DNA of 64,000 nt, taken from positions 3,960,608 through 4,024,607 of the forward strand of contig OX638345.1 in the NCBI GenBank assembly GCA_951813535.1. The letters run 5' to 3'. The notes beneath the pieces are model-generated. The model was not told the origin of the DNA, did no database searches, and saw only the letters and a list, made by a program, of their open reading frames with translations. The translations under genes were made by a program, and so were the position numbers. The DNA comes from an uncultured Dehalococcoidia bacterium. Lineage in GTDB: Bacteria; Chloroflexota; Dehalococcoidia; Lucifugimonadales; UBA3495. Positions 28,999-38,503 of this stretch are shown here, piece by piece (position 1 is the stretch's first letter; every line of letters begins with the position of its first letter).

Positions 28999-29779
28999 GT
29001 TCAGCAACTTTCCCAAAGGGCCCGACCCTGAACTTCGACACTTCAGGACCGGTTACTGGCTCAAAATGCTGAAATGCCAAACCGCAGGGTCGTAGGTAGC
29101 TGGCGTAGATGCGGTGTTGGACGTGGGTACGCCGTCGCCTCCCAAGCCCCACCGCACGGCGTTGGGCTCCGACAGGTTGACTACCTCGACCAGAGCATCA
29201 TCATCGGTGTCGGAATCGTTGGCATCTGCCGCGCCACAGTTCGGGCCCAGGGGGCTGACCCCTGGGGGCAGGCGGTTGTTGGGGATGGCCGTCAGCCACT
29301 TCTGGAAGGCCGTGTCATTGGAAGCGCAGAGCCCGATGTTGTCGCCGAAGGCGAAGCCCTTAAGCGCAGTCAGTTGTGCGAGGCTCAAAGGCAGCGAGCC
29401 CGTCAGCTGATTGCTGCTGAGGTCCAGCCATGCCAGACTGGCGAGGTTGCCCAGGTCGGGGGGTACGTCACCGCTCAACTGGTTGCCTCCGAGGAGCAAC
29501 AATTGCAGGCTGGCGAGGTTGCCCAGGTCGAGCGGTATCTCACCGCTCAACCGGTTGCTGTCGAGATACAGAGTCTGCAGGTTCGCGAGGTTCCCCAGTT
29601 GAGACGGTATCTCCCCACCCAACCGGTTGTCGGAGAAGATCAGTGATTCCAGGTTGACGAGATCGCCCAGCTCCGAGGGAATCTCACCTCCCAACCGGTT
29701 GCCGCTGACGCTCAGGCTTTTCAGGTTGACGAGATTACCCAGCTCCGGGGAGATCCCTCCGCTCAACTGGTTGTCGGAG

Positions 29780-29789
29780 AGGGCCAGCA
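29780..29789. repeat. ISAs1 target duplication, left copy
   Basis: AGGGCCAGCA, repeated exactly at 31020-31029 on the other side of the element. Confidence 0.85.
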
Positions 29790-31019
29790 CAGGGCAATCG
29801 CATTTCACAGGGATAGGACTTTGAGCAGGTAATCGAAGTCCCATCCGGCTTTTTTGCGTTTGGCCTTGATGCCGACTTTGGCGGTGCGTTCCTGCTTGAG
29901 CAGGTTCAGTGCCAAGTGCCTGATCACTGCCAGGTTCTGGTCAGCGTGGCCGGTCCTCACTCGGCTGTGGTCCTCGTCGAAGGCCACGTCCAGCACCCAG
30001 TGCAGGCTGTTCTCGATGCTCCAGTGGCTTCTGGCCGATGCCAGCAGCGTGGCCGCGTCCGCCGGATAGCTGCAGATGTAGTAGCGGGTATCGGTTGGGG
30101 CATCGGTGGTAGCGTCCCGTCGGTAGCTGACCCGGGCCACCGCGCCCAGGCTGGCCCATTGGCGCTGGGGGTCCACGTAGGTCAGTTCCTCTGGGTCGGT
30201 GATCGCCCAGCACTCCCGCCGTTCCAGCCGGCCGTGGTCTTTGCCCACCTGTTGGTGGTGGCTGTAAGCCACACCATCCCATCCTACACGCTCACAGCAG
30301 GCGAACAGGTCCTTGATGTTCTGGTGCAACTCTCCCTGGTTGGCCTTCACCGCCAGCAGGTAGTCAGCGCCCCCCTGCACCACCTGCTGGGCGATGTTCC
30401 TCTGGCAGCCCATGGCGTCTATCGTCACCAGGCAACCCTTCAGTTCCAACACCTTGAGCAGTTCCGGTATCGCCGTGATCTCGTTGGAATGGGCCTCGGT
30501 GCGGGTCTGTCCCAACACCATCCGGTTCTCGGTGGCCCACGCGCTGACCATATGCAGCGCACCTCGGCCGTTGGCCCGGTCATGGCAACCCCGCAGGGTC
30601 TTGCCATCTATCGCCACCACCTCACCCTGGGCCAGTTCACTCACCGAGCGTACCCAGTCCATGAAACAGGCCGAAAACTGCTCCGGGTCCAGCAGACCAA
30701 ACACCCGACCAAAGGTGTCGTGGGAGGGTATGCCGTTTGGCAACTGCAAGAAGCGGCGGAACCAATCCTCCTTGGCTTTACCGAACTCCTCAATCTCCAC
30801 CCAGTTGTCGGCGCAACAGATCACCGCGCAAAGAGTGATGACGATGATGTCCAGCAACTCATGCCTTTTGGCATGTCCGGTTCTCGGGTCTTCCAGCATT
30901 CCAAACCGTTCGGCAATCGAAAGCGGTACATTGTCCATCTCCACCACGCACCTCAGACAATCAGATCGTGGCAACACTTTAGCCCGATTTTTAGAATAAT
31001 CTGAAATGCGATTGCCCTG
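29790..31019. mobile_element. ISAs1-family insertion sequence, complete
   Basis: 1230 bp bounded by perfect 18-bp inverted repeats CAGGGCAATCGCATTTCA (29790-29807 and the complement at 31002-31019). It is flanked by the 10-bp direct repeat AGGGCCAGCA. One intact transposase gene fills it. Sharp ends and perfect duplications imply recent insertion into the LRR gene. Confidence 0.9.
29805..30938 (-). CDS. ISAs1-family transposase
   Basis: 377 residues from ATG 30938. It carries the ISAs1/DDE_Tnp_ISAS1 pattern: FGMLEDPRTGHAKRHELLDI at the start, VVAIDGKTLRG (first D), LVTIDAMGCQ (second D), YLLAVKANQGELH, and HWSIENSLHWVLDVAFDEDH (catalytic E) near the end. Full length with no frameshift, so the element is potentially active. 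A longer frame starts at 30977 but lacks a ribosome site. The stop lies inside the left inverted repeat, as is common in compact elements. Confidence 0.93.
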   Translation of the reverse strand: MDNVPLSIAERFGMLEDPRTGHAKRHELLDIIVITLCAVICCADNWVEIEEFGKAKEDWFRRFLQLPNGIPSHDTFGRVFGLLDPEQFSACFMDWVRSVSELAQGEVVAIDGKTLRGCHDRANGRGALHMVSAWATENRMVLGQTRTEAHSNEITAIPELLKVLELKGCLVTIDAMGCQRNIAQQVVQGGADYLLAVKANQGELHQNIKDLFACCERVGWDGVAYSHHQQVGKDHGRLERRECWAITDPEELTYVDPQRQWASLGAVARVSYRRDATTDAPTDTRYYICSYPADAATLLASARSHWSIENSLHWVLDVAFDEDHSRVRTGHADQNLAVIRHLALNLLKQERTAKVGIKAKRKKAGWDFDYLLKVLSL

Positions 31020-32151
31020 AGGGCCAGCACTACCAGGTTGACGAGGTTCCCGAGTTCGGGGGATATTTCACCGCTCAACTGGTTGTCGCTGATGCCCAAG
31101 CTTTTCAAGTTGACCAGGCTGCCCAGCTCGCGCGGCATCTCACCGCTCAACTGGTTCCGGGAGAGGTCCAGCCGGTTCAAGTTGACCAGGTTGCCCAGCT
31201 CGCGCGGCATCTCACCGCTCAACTGGTTCCAGGAGAGGCTCAGCCCCTGCAGGTTGGCGAGGTTGCCTAGCTCCGGGGACATCCCTCCGCTCAACTGGTT
31301 CTCGGACAGGTCCAGCGCCTGCAGGTTGTCGAGGTTGCCCAGCTCCGGGGACATCCCACCGCTCAACTGGTTGCCGGAAAGCTCCAGCCGTTCCAGGATA
31401 GTCAGGCCTCCCAGCTCCGACGGAATGCTCCCCGTCAATTGACTATAGCCAAGATCCAGCTCCCGCAAGTTAGCCAAGTCACCCAATTGCGAGGGTATCG
31501 CGCCGCCCAGCGGATTGCCGAAGAGGTCCAGACTTCTCAGATTGGGCAGGTTGCCCAGCTGGGACGGTATCCCTTCGCTCAGTTGGTTGTAGTTCAAATT
31601 CAGGCTTTGCAGATTCGAGAGATTACCCAGTTCGGAAGGTATCTCGCCGCTCAGCCGGTTGGCCGTAGCAGACGATGGTTCGCACCCGCCGGAATCACAG
31701 GCGCCAAAGTCGTTGCCCAAATGCACAATCAGGAGATGGGTCAGACCGCCAAGGTGCGGCGGAATACTCCCCGACAATTGGTTGTCCGGAAGGTTTAGCT
31801 CCGTCACGCGCCCGTCGGCACCGGTGGTGATGCCGTGCCATTCCCCCAGGGGCCGGTCGCTCAGCCAATTGGTGTTGTTCGCCCAGTTCGAGCCGTCGGT
31901 GGCGTTGTACAACGCCATCAGCGTAGCGCGGTCAGACGATTCAGCTGGAGCTGGAAGTTCCTGAGCGCAGGCAACTCCAACTGAAAGCACGGCGACGAGC
32001 GCGAAACTGCCGACCAGAGCTCTCAGCTTGACCATTGGTAGCACCGCTGTCATGAAACATCCCATGGCTGCTTGGACGTGAGGGATTATCCCATCTATGC
32101 CGCGGGTCAGCATAGAACAGGCTTTGCCGCCTGCCTAACCCCGGCAGTCTG

Positions 32152-32277
32152 CTCAACCTCCACCTTCCAACCTCGCCGGCAAAGGTGGGATGGCACGAAG
32201 TAGGAGATCCGCTGGAACTGGATGTGGAAATCCTGATGGACGGTGAGGGAATGCCAATGGGCGATCCCGTAGGGTAC
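32152..32277 (-). pseudogene. IS21-type IstA internal fragment
   Basis: Reverse strand: VPYGIAHWHSLTVHQDFHIQ, then ISYFVPSHLCRRGWKVEVE. It aligns with the IstA at 45309 (VPYEIANWRTNTVHRDHHVK ... VPYHLCRPGRKVEV). Only ~42 residues survive, with no element ends. Confidence 0.65.
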
Positions 32278-32402
32278 ATCACTCCTAACGAGCAGGGATA
32301 CACCCCATGGGCCAGTACCAGAAACCTGCCGACATAAGCACACCCCGCAGACACGGGGTTCTTTCCGCTCGTCGTCGCTGCTGGCTGACGGAACGCTGCC
32401 GT

Positions 32403-32429
32403 TGGCAGAGTTTGAGTAGAACTCTGCCA
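32403..32429. repeat. 27-bp palindrome TGGCAGAGTT-N7-AACTCTGCCA
   Basis: Perfect 10-bp arms around TGAGTAG. Same arms and spacing as the 36273 copy but a different loop, so the arms are conserved and the loop is not. Confidence 0.8.
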
Positions 32430-32660
32430 GTTCCGGCGAGCAGCAGGGGAGCACAATCTGCTGCATTCAGCGGCGAGGTACTTGCTGTTGGTTGGTCCCG
32501 CCGAACGGCGGCTCGCAGTGGCGTGGCCATACCAACTTGCAGGTGGCGCTGCGGATCTACGCCTATCGCGGGCAGGGTGGCTACGCATGGAGGGTGTGCC
32601 GTAGCGGCGTCCTGTAGGTGGGGGGAGCGGCCGGTGGCTCCTCGGGATTGTTCGGCAAGG

Positions 32661-32692
32661 GGAGCGGTGCGGCCGGTTGGCCGCACCGCTCC
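32661..32692 (-). terminator. 14-bp perfect hairpin after secreted-protein gene
   Basis: GGAGCGGTGCGGCC, loop GGTT, GGCCGCACCGCTCC, 35-65 bp beyond the stop of the 632-residue gene. Very stable, with no strong T-run. Best read as the transcription end of that gene. Confidence 0.6.
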
Positions 32693-32726
32693 ACACTGGG
32701 CTACCTTTGTACCCGCCGGACCGTTT

Positions 32727-34625
32727 CTATCCTCCATCGGCGGAGTCGCCGTTGGGGACATCGGCCAAACGCAGCGTGTAGGGGCCGGTGTTGCCGACGC
32801 TCCGGTACGGGGTGCCCACCGCGACGTAGTGGATGCCGGGCTCGAAGTGTCGGGTCACGGACCGCACGGGGCTCTCACTGGAGAGGTGCCCGCCGTTGCC
32901 GCCCTGTTCGAAAAACGCCCAGAGTCCGACTTCGGGCGGTCCCTCGAGCACGCCGATGAAGTACTCGCCTGCTTCGGGTATATCCAAGCGGAACACGTCC
33001 TTGTCGTCGGCCGACACGATGCCCCACCGGGGCGCGGCGTTGCCGCCGCCGGTCTCAGCCCAGGACCAGGCGTTGGGGTTGGCGTCGTCCGGCGCAACGT
33101 CGGAGTTGATGCGAGCGGTGATCGACTGGTTGGGCCGCAGCGTCAGGTCCGGCTTGGTGCGCCAGTCGTCCGCGTGGTCGTCCTGACGAACCGAGATGGT
33201 GTAGTGTCCGAAGCCTCCGCGGTCTTCGCGACCGGAGCCTACGGCGATGTAGTACGCGCCGTCCGTTTCGGGCTTGAAGTAGGCGCGGGCCCAGTTGCCT
33301 GTGAACCCGCCCTGGTCCTGTTCGCCCATAACCTGGTTGCCCTGATGATCGATGATTTCCAGGACGCTGGGATCCTTCAGATGGTTGTCGACATAGAGGG
33401 TGCTGCCGGATTCCAGGTAGCGGACCCTGCTCTCAACCTCGATGATGTAATCCACTCCGCCGAAGCCCGTGAAGCTGAACCAGTCCCGGCCGCCGTCAAC
33501 TTCGGTGAGCTCGCCGTGCTCGATGTGGAAGGCACCGTTTTCAATCACCTCGGAATTTTCCACCCAAACGGGGGGTTCCGGCTCGGGTACGGGCGGGATA
33601 TCCGTGTCGGTCGGAGGATCGACACCGGGCTCTTCCGTTTCGTTTTCGATCTGGAACACGCGATGGGCCGGGTCGTCGTCGCGACCGTGGTAAAGGGGGT
33701 TGATGGTGTCGTGGTTGGATGAAGCCGGCCAGATGCCGATGTCGCGGTGCTGCCGGTCATAGTGGAACCCGGTGGCAGCCTTCGGGGTCAGGCCAATCAG
33801 GGGAAGCCCGCCTTTTTCGATGCTGATGCCGTCCGCATCGGCGTCCTCGGGCCTCACCGTATAGCCAAAGACCAGGGCGTCAGATCCATAACTGCGAAGG
33901 AATGACGCCAGCCGGCGATTGTTGCCGACGAACAGGTGTATGCCGGCGTAATCGGATGGTTCTCCGGTCTCGGGGTTGACGGTGGTAACGTCGCCAGTGA
34001 AGTGCGCGGTGATCTCGATCACATCGCCCACGGCGTACCCGACCTGCTGCTGGCCTTGAGCGTCGGTGAGCTGGTGCGGCGCCGAGGTGATCTCCAGGTC
34101 GTGGATGCCCACGCCGTCATCGTCCGTGATGGTGATGACGCACACGCCGTCATGGCCCTTGCTGACACCGTTCAGGAACTCAACCCTGAAGGTCTCGTCG
34201 ATTTCGGGATAGTCGTCCTCCAGGGTATGAAAAGTGCGGCCCATCCGGCCGTGTCTCGATTGGTACCCATTGCTGAGCTGCCGTTCCTGGTGCAGGCGCT
34301 CATAGTCAGTCTCGTCCGCCGTGATTGGGTGCGTGTACCACCACACCTTCATGGTCTTGTGGGGCCATTCGGAGTCGTATTTCTTGTCGACCTGCAGCCG
34401 GAAGTCGTTGCCTTCTTCCACGACCGTTTCGAGGCAGTTCATTTCCAGCCAGGGCTCGTTTCCCACCGCGAGGGGGGCTGCGGAGACTGCGCCGTGCGGC
34501 TGTGACAGCGCGCCCAACAGGGTCACCAGGGCGAATACGGCGGCGAGGGGCAGTAGAGACAGGGGCTTGCGAGTGGTCCATATCCTGGACCGGTGCGGTC
34601 GGCGGTTCTTGGTTATGGCGGTCAT
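32727..34625 (-). CDS. Secreted Calx-beta-type protein with PPC-like C-terminus
   Basis: 632 residues from ATG 34625, with AAAGGAGG 8 nt upstream. A signal peptide (LSLLPLAAVFALVTLLGAL) is followed by a Calx-beta-like domain with SRHGRMGRTFHTLEDDYPEI and ITITDDDGVG. One beta repeat follows (RSYGSDALVFGYTVRPEDAD with ADGISIEKGG), then a Pro/Glu linker and two or three PPC-like beta domains (DWFSFTGFGGVDYIIEVE; DKDVFRLDIPEAGEYFIGV). It differs from its two paralogues by having only one repeat and by gaining the PPC-like region seen in the giant protein. Likely extracellular. Confidence 0.75.
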   Translation of the reverse strand: MTAITKNRRPHRSRIWTTRKPLSLLPLAAVFALVTLLGALSQPHGAVSAAPLAVGNEPWLEMNCLETVVEEGNDFRLQVDKKYDSEWPHKTMKVWWYTHPITADETDYERLHQERQLSNGYQSRHGRMGRTFHTLEDDYPEIDETFRVEFLNGVSKGHDGVCVITITDDDGVGIHDLEITSAPHQLTDAQGQQQVGYAVGDVIEITAHFTGDVTTVNPETGEPSDYAGIHLFVGNNRRLASFLRSYGSDALVFGYTVRPEDADADGISIEKGGLPLIGLTPKAATGFHYDRQHRDIGIWPASSNHDTINPLYHGRDDDPAHRVFQIENETEEPGVDPPTDTDIPPVPEPEPPVWVENSEVIENGAFHIEHGELTEVDGGRDWFSFTGFGGVDYIIEVESRVRYLESGSTLYVDNHLKDPSVLEIIDHQGNQVMGEQDQGGFTGNWARAYFKPETDGAYYIAVGSGREDRGGFGHYTISVRQDDHADDWRTKPDLTLRPNQSITARINSDVAPDDANPNAWSWAETGGGNAAPRWGIVSADDKDVFRLDIPEAGEYFIGVLEGPPEVGLWAFFEQGGNGGHLSSESPVRSVTRHFEPGIHYVAVGTPYRSVGNTGPYTLRLADVPNGDSADGG

Positions 34626-34971
34626 CTTGTATCCTCCTTTCGCCTGAGTTATGGCCGGCGTCTGGTTGGAGGGAGCCGTTGTATCCGCGGTGCGGCCGTT
34701 GCGCGGCTATTCGCCTTGGGCCGCGGCGGAGTTGACCTCGGTCTGGACTGACGGTGCCAAATGGAAAGGCGCTCCGCTCCAAACTTCTTATATTGATTAT
34801 TACGTTCCACCATTGTCGACGGATTGGGATTTGGCAGAATACCGCTTGGCATACGATTGACGGCCGGTGTGGCGCTGTCGATACTCGGCGACCAAACCGG
34901 GGGCCTGTGGCCTGGTTCGAGGGGATCTGTTCTTCGGCCGGCTGCTGGTGTCAGGAAACGGAGGTGAGGGA
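34626..34971. other. Divergent intergenic region
   Basis: Separates the leftward secreted-protein gene from the rightward permease and should hold both promoters. An AT-rich stretch at 34785-34805 is a candidate promoter area. No gene seen. Confidence 0.45.
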
Positions 34972-36069
34972 ATGTTTACCCAGTTTTCTCAGGTGTCACC
35001 GGTGTCGCGGAGGCGCATACGCCTTTTGGTGTCTCTGGCGGTGGCGGTCGGCCTGCTGGCGGTTGCCTGGCACCTGCTGGTAGTGATGATACCGATCATG
35101 ATCAGCGCCGTCGCGGCAGCCATGCTGATGCCCGTCATGAGGTTGGGCGAGCATTCGCCGCTGGCTCGGAGATGGCCCAGGGTGAACCGGCTGTCGTTGG
35201 CGGCGGCGGCGTCGCTGCTGGCGGTGGTGGCCGCGCTGGGCGTGCTGGGACTGGCGACTTATGCGCTGGTCGGCGGCGCCAGGACCTTCACGGAGTCGAT
35301 TCCCGGCCTTGCTGAGGAGAGCCGTGGAGTGTTCCAGCAGATCGAGGCGGCGTATCAGGGCCGGGTGCCGCCAAGGATACAGGAGGTCTTGAACCCGCGC
35401 CTGGAAGAGTATCGTGCGGCTCTCCTGGACGCCGGCTTGTCCGCGCTGGAGGGGATGGCGGGCGCGCTGCAGAGCAACATCCCGCAGATGATCGCCATCA
35501 TCGCGACTCCGGTGGCGATCTTCCAGATGCTTTACCAGCCCAGGGCGTTGACGGACGCGCTGCGCCAGCTGGTGCCGGGGCCGATGCAGGAGGATCTTTC
35601 CCAGATGGGGAGACTGGCGGGCAGGACGGTGATCGCCTACGTTCGCGTGCAATTGTTCGGAGCCCTGTTCGTCGGCGGGTTGATCTGGCTGCTGTACTGG
35701 TCGGTGGGCATCAAGTTGGCGTTGCCGCTGGCGCTGCTGGCCGCCTTCACCGAGTTGGTGCCCATCATCGGGGCGACGATTTTCATCCTGGTGGCGGGGG
35801 TGGCGGTGGCGCTGACCGACTTTGACCGGTTGCCGCTGGCGGTCGCGTTTTTCGTCCTGATTCAAGTCATCCAGAACGGTGTCGTTGCCCCGAGGCTGCA
35901 GGGTCAGGCGCTGGGGCTGCACCCGGTGCTGATCGTGTTCGCGCTGGCTGTCTTCAGCGTGTTTTTCGGTATCCTGGGCGCCTTGGTGGCGGCGCCGGTG
36001 GCGGGCGTGACCTTCCGGGTTCTGCAGTACGTGCGGCAGGAGTGGAACAACGCGGAAACGATTGCCTGA
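34972..36069 (+). CDS. AI-2E family transporter-like permease
   Basis: 365 residues from ATG 34972 (GGAGG 7 nt upstream). It has about eight membrane segments: two at the N-terminus, then a helical soluble loop (about 105-165), then the conserved C-terminal block with AYVRVQLFGALFVGGLIWLL, LLAAFTELVPIIGATIFILV and NGVVAPRLQGQALGLHPVLI. This is the AI-2E (YdiK/PerM) family, whose members export or exchange small solutes or ions. The AI-2 link applies to only a few members, so the substrate is unknown. It appears monocistronic. Confidence 0.9.
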   Translation: MFTQFSQVSPVSRRRIRLLVSLAVAVGLLAVAWHLLVVMIPIMISAVAAAMLMPVMRLGEHSPLARRWPRVNRLSLAAAASLLAVVAALGVLGLATYALVGGARTFTESIPGLAEESRGVFQQIEAAYQGRVPPRIQEVLNPRLEEYRAALLDAGLSALEGMAGALQSNIPQMIAIIATPVAIFQMLYQPRALTDALRQLVPGPMQEDLSQMGRLAGRTVIAYVRVQLFGALFVGGLIWLLYWSVGIKLALPLALLAAFTELVPIIGATIFILVAGVAVALTDFDRLPLAVAFFVLIQVIQNGVVAPRLQGQALGLHPVLIVFALAVFSVFFGILGALVAAPVAGVTFRVLQYVRQEWNNAETIA

Positions 36070-36097
36070 GCTGCCGGAAATTAAGCAGGGATCTGCC

Positions 36098-36118
36098 CAA
36101 CGCCTTGGCATGGCGTTG
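36098..36118 (+). terminator. 7-bp hairpin after permease gene
   Basis: CAACGCC, loop TTGGCAT, GGCGTTG, 29 bp beyond the permease stop. No T-run follows. Confidence 0.4.
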
Positions 36119-36547
36119 AGCAGGCCCCCTGTTACGTCGGGCTCGGCGGGGTCTGAGCGATGTTACGTCTCCAGGTACACGAGCAGCGTGTTCTGGTTCT
36201 GGCGTGGCAGGCGACGCAGGATCTGGCAACCCGCGAGCACGCTGTCGCTTGGGACCGCCCACGTGAGGCCGATGGCAGAGTTGGGCGCAAACTCTGCCAA
36301 CTGCCGTACGTTCCTAAATCCCATGCGGAGGTGAGCAAATAAGCGTCGCACCAGGACCCTTCAGCCGCCCTTGTTGCTCCTGACAAACCGAGCATACAGT
36401 TTCGCAACTTCTTTTGGCCTCAGCCCAAATACACGTCACCCGCTGCCACGGTCCAACTCACCACGGCACCGACCGCAACCAACGATGGGGCGGCGGGTTT
36501 CATGACCGGCTCAAGATGCCCGGGGCTCGGCTGGACAACCTTTCCCG
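36119..36547. other. Gene-poor region with a palindrome copy
   Basis: The reverse strand 36163-36285 is open and reads TWAVPSDSVLAGCQILRRLP, RQNQNTLLVYLET and a stop. This looks like the end of a lost gene, but no family is recognised. The palindrome at 36273 interrupts this frame's upstream part. Confidence 0.35.
36273..36299. repeat. 27-bp palindrome TGGCAGAGTT-N7-AACTCTGCCA
   Basis: Perfect 10-bp arms around GGGCGCA, the same loop as the 2165 copy 34 kb away. Confidence 0.85.
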
Positions 36548-36970
36548 TCAAACGGTAACGCCGCGCCCTTTGGGCATGCTCCAGAGCCGCAACCCTGCAA
36601 CCACCATCAAGATGGGCAGCGCCGCGCCCAGCACGTGCCAGAATTGATGGTCTGACACGTTGGCCGGAGTCAGCTCCAGGAACCAGTTCCAGAAAAAGAC
36701 GATGGACGCGGCCACCGTGCCGTAGAAGACCACGTTGGCCTCCAGGTACCGTTTTATCTCAGCAGCCCCGTCGGACTCCATCCGCCGCTTCCCGGCGTAA
36801 CTCGCTCCCAACGTGACCAGCAGCGCAGCAGCGATGAACCAGTTCATGTACTGCCACGCCGTGAACGGCGCGTCGCCCGAGTGATAGAACGGCGTGATGA
36901 TGAAATGGACGGCAACGGCCACGCCGACCAGAACGACGTAAGCCGCCGCGGCGCGAAGGACGTAAGACAT
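36548..36970 (-). CDS. Four-TM membrane protein, unknown
   Basis: 140 residues from ATG 36970, with GAGGAG 6 nt upstream. Four hydrophobic segments (AAAAYVVLVGVAVAVHFII; MNWFIAAALLVTLGASY; VVFYGTVAASIVFFWNWFLE; WHVLGAALPILMVVAGLRL) are joined by short polar loops, with a lysine/arginine-rich loop after TM2. No catalytic motif or family recognised. Alone on its strand, with relics on both sides. Confidence 0.65.
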   Translation of the reverse strand: MSYVLRAAAAYVVLVGVAVAVHFIITPFYHSGDAPFTAWQYMNWFIAAALLVTLGASYAGKRRMESDGAAEIKRYLEANVVFYGTVAASIVFFWNWFLELTPANVSDHQFWHVLGAALPILMVVAGLRLWSMPKGRGVTV

Positions 36971-37212
36971 GACGCTCCTCTTATTCCCGTGAACGTCTAC
37001 CCAGTTATTGAGTTCGCGCAGCGTCACCGTCGGACGACACCGATTGACCCAGCGACGCCACACGAACCACTCACCTCGTCCACGTTATGCCGTGGATGGC
37101 ATCGAACCCACCGACCGGTCGGGGCGAGCCCATGCCCACGTCTTATTTGACGCATTACGTTCAGGGTAGCCCACCGATGTGAAAAGGGCGTGAATTATTG
37201 GGCGGTTTTAGT

Positions 37213-37506
37213 GCAGATGTTGTGCAGATCAATGCCTGCACCAACGAACTGCCCTGCAGTTTCGCGGTGTCCAACGCCGTTGTCGTCATAGACGACGCCG
37301 TGAACTTCATGGCCGGCGACGAAACCCGCGTGCTACACCTCCACGCGACGTAAACCGGCGACGAGGACATCAACCGTCTCTTCGAGCTAGCCAGCACCCT
37401 GCACACCAACTTCTACGAAGATTGGTACGGCGCCTGCCGCGTGGAACGAGGACTACGAGACATCGAGACACTCCTCGACAATTCGGAGCCGTCGGTCAAC
37501 GGGTAA
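37213..37506 (+). pseudogene. Small gene relic with internal stop
   Basis: Forward frame ADVVQINACTNELPCSFAVS, NAVVVIDDAVNFMAGDETRV, then TAA at 37351, then in the same frame TGDEDINRLFELASTLHTNF, YEDWYGACRVERGLRDIETL and a stop at 37504. The LHxNFYE...W segment is weakly reminiscent of HEPN/PaREP1-type proteins, but I would not name it. The internal stop makes it a likely pseudogene. Confidence 0.4.
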
Positions 37507-37735
37507 CGACGACGCCCCATCCAAGCAGCGCAATCGACCGGCTCGACATCGTCCAGTGCCAGCGCCGCGGTCAACGGATGCCGGCATCCACCCCGTTTTG
37601 CTCCGCCACAGTGGTACGTATCGCTGACGCCCTTGACGATGTTCTCCCGAGCCTGCGGCAGGTCCGGGAACGAGCCTTCCGAGATCGCGCAGAAGCTGAG
37701 GGACTGAGACCGGAGACTCCAATAGCGACCTGCCG

Positions 37736-38490
37736 TCATGGGGCCGATGCCGCCAGGTTGCGAACGAGGTTGTAGGCGAACCAGCCGTCGCCGTTGAGGA
37801 AGACCGCCAGCCGCTCCGGCTGGTCCGGCTGCGACACCGCGGCTCCGATGCCGTCCCGGTAGGGCTCCCATCGGCGTACCTCTCCGTAGGACAGGGTGAG
37901 GGCGGCGGGCAAGCCGCGCAGCAGTAGGCCGTGGCCGGTCAGCGCCATCCGGCCGGTGGCGACGGTATCCCAGCCCTCGCCGGGCGCCTCACGACCCATG
38001 AATAGCTGCGGCGGGTAGTAGGGCGGGGTCCGGCCGGCCGGCGCCACGCCCGCGATGGTCGCGGCTTGATCCGCTGGCAGAGGGCCCAGGCGGTACTCCG
38101 CGTCGTCAAAGAGCCATATTGGTTGCTCCGATCCCTCCAGGCCCAGGGAGGCCACAACGGCGTTGGAAAAGGTCATCCGGTGGGGTATCAGGCCGGTGGC
38201 CGACGCCGCGATGGCCGCCCCCTGGATGAACTGGCGCACCATCCCGTGGCGGTCCAGCTGATCATCGTCTAGGTCGAAGTGGAGAGCGTAGCGCAGCAGG
38301 GCGGCCTCCCGATCTAGATCGATGCCCGTGTTGCCTAGCAGCCGCAGCACCGCGTGTTCCCACGTTCTCAACAGCAGCGTGTGGCCAGCAACGTCGGTGA
38401 GGCCGGAACGCTCCAACAACCTCGATAACCGCTCCAGTCGCGGCGGCTGGTTGCGCGTCGCCGGTGCGGCCGCCACCGCCGCGGTCAGCA
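37736..38490 (-). pseudogene. 5'-truncated protein of unknown function
   Basis: Reverse strand: a helical part (RLERLSRLLERSGLTDVAGH, LLLRTWEHAVLRLL), a middle with PIWLFDDAEYRLGPLPADQA, and a C-terminal beta domain (RMALTGHGLLLRGLPAALTL, VRRWEPYRDGIGAAVSQPDQ, FLNGDGWFAYNLVRNLA). The beta domain looks like a PH-like fold in which a promoter-less LTxxRLL strand recurs. The 5' end is lost where the helicase relic begins, at about 38490-38504, so this is a recombination or deletion junction. Confidence 0.45.
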
Positions 38491-38503
38491 ACGCTGGTTC
38501 CTC

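Larger units (their letters stand above)
29053..32053 (-). pseudogene. Secreted leucine-rich-repeat protein, split by ISAs1
   Basis: Two halves on the reverse strand: 32053-31020 (signal peptide VGSFALVAVLSVGVACAQ, a D-R-A-T-L-M-A-L-Y-N-A-T-D-G cap, ten LRRs) and 29779-29053 (six more LRRs and a C-terminal cap ending near 29053). Removing the transposon and one 10-bp target copy joins VVLAL to SDNQLSGG in frame, giving about 16-17 plant-type 24-residue repeats of L-x-G-x-I-P-x-x-L-G-N-L in a ~590-residue protein. The ATG at 32053 is tentative; 32035 is also possible. It is probably an extracellular protein of the eukaryote-like class found in symbionts. Confidence 0.85.

Noticed and set aside
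37600-37735. Possible HicB-like antitoxin on the reverse strand
   Set aside because: Only a short SFPDLPQARENIV-like stretch; too little to support the family.
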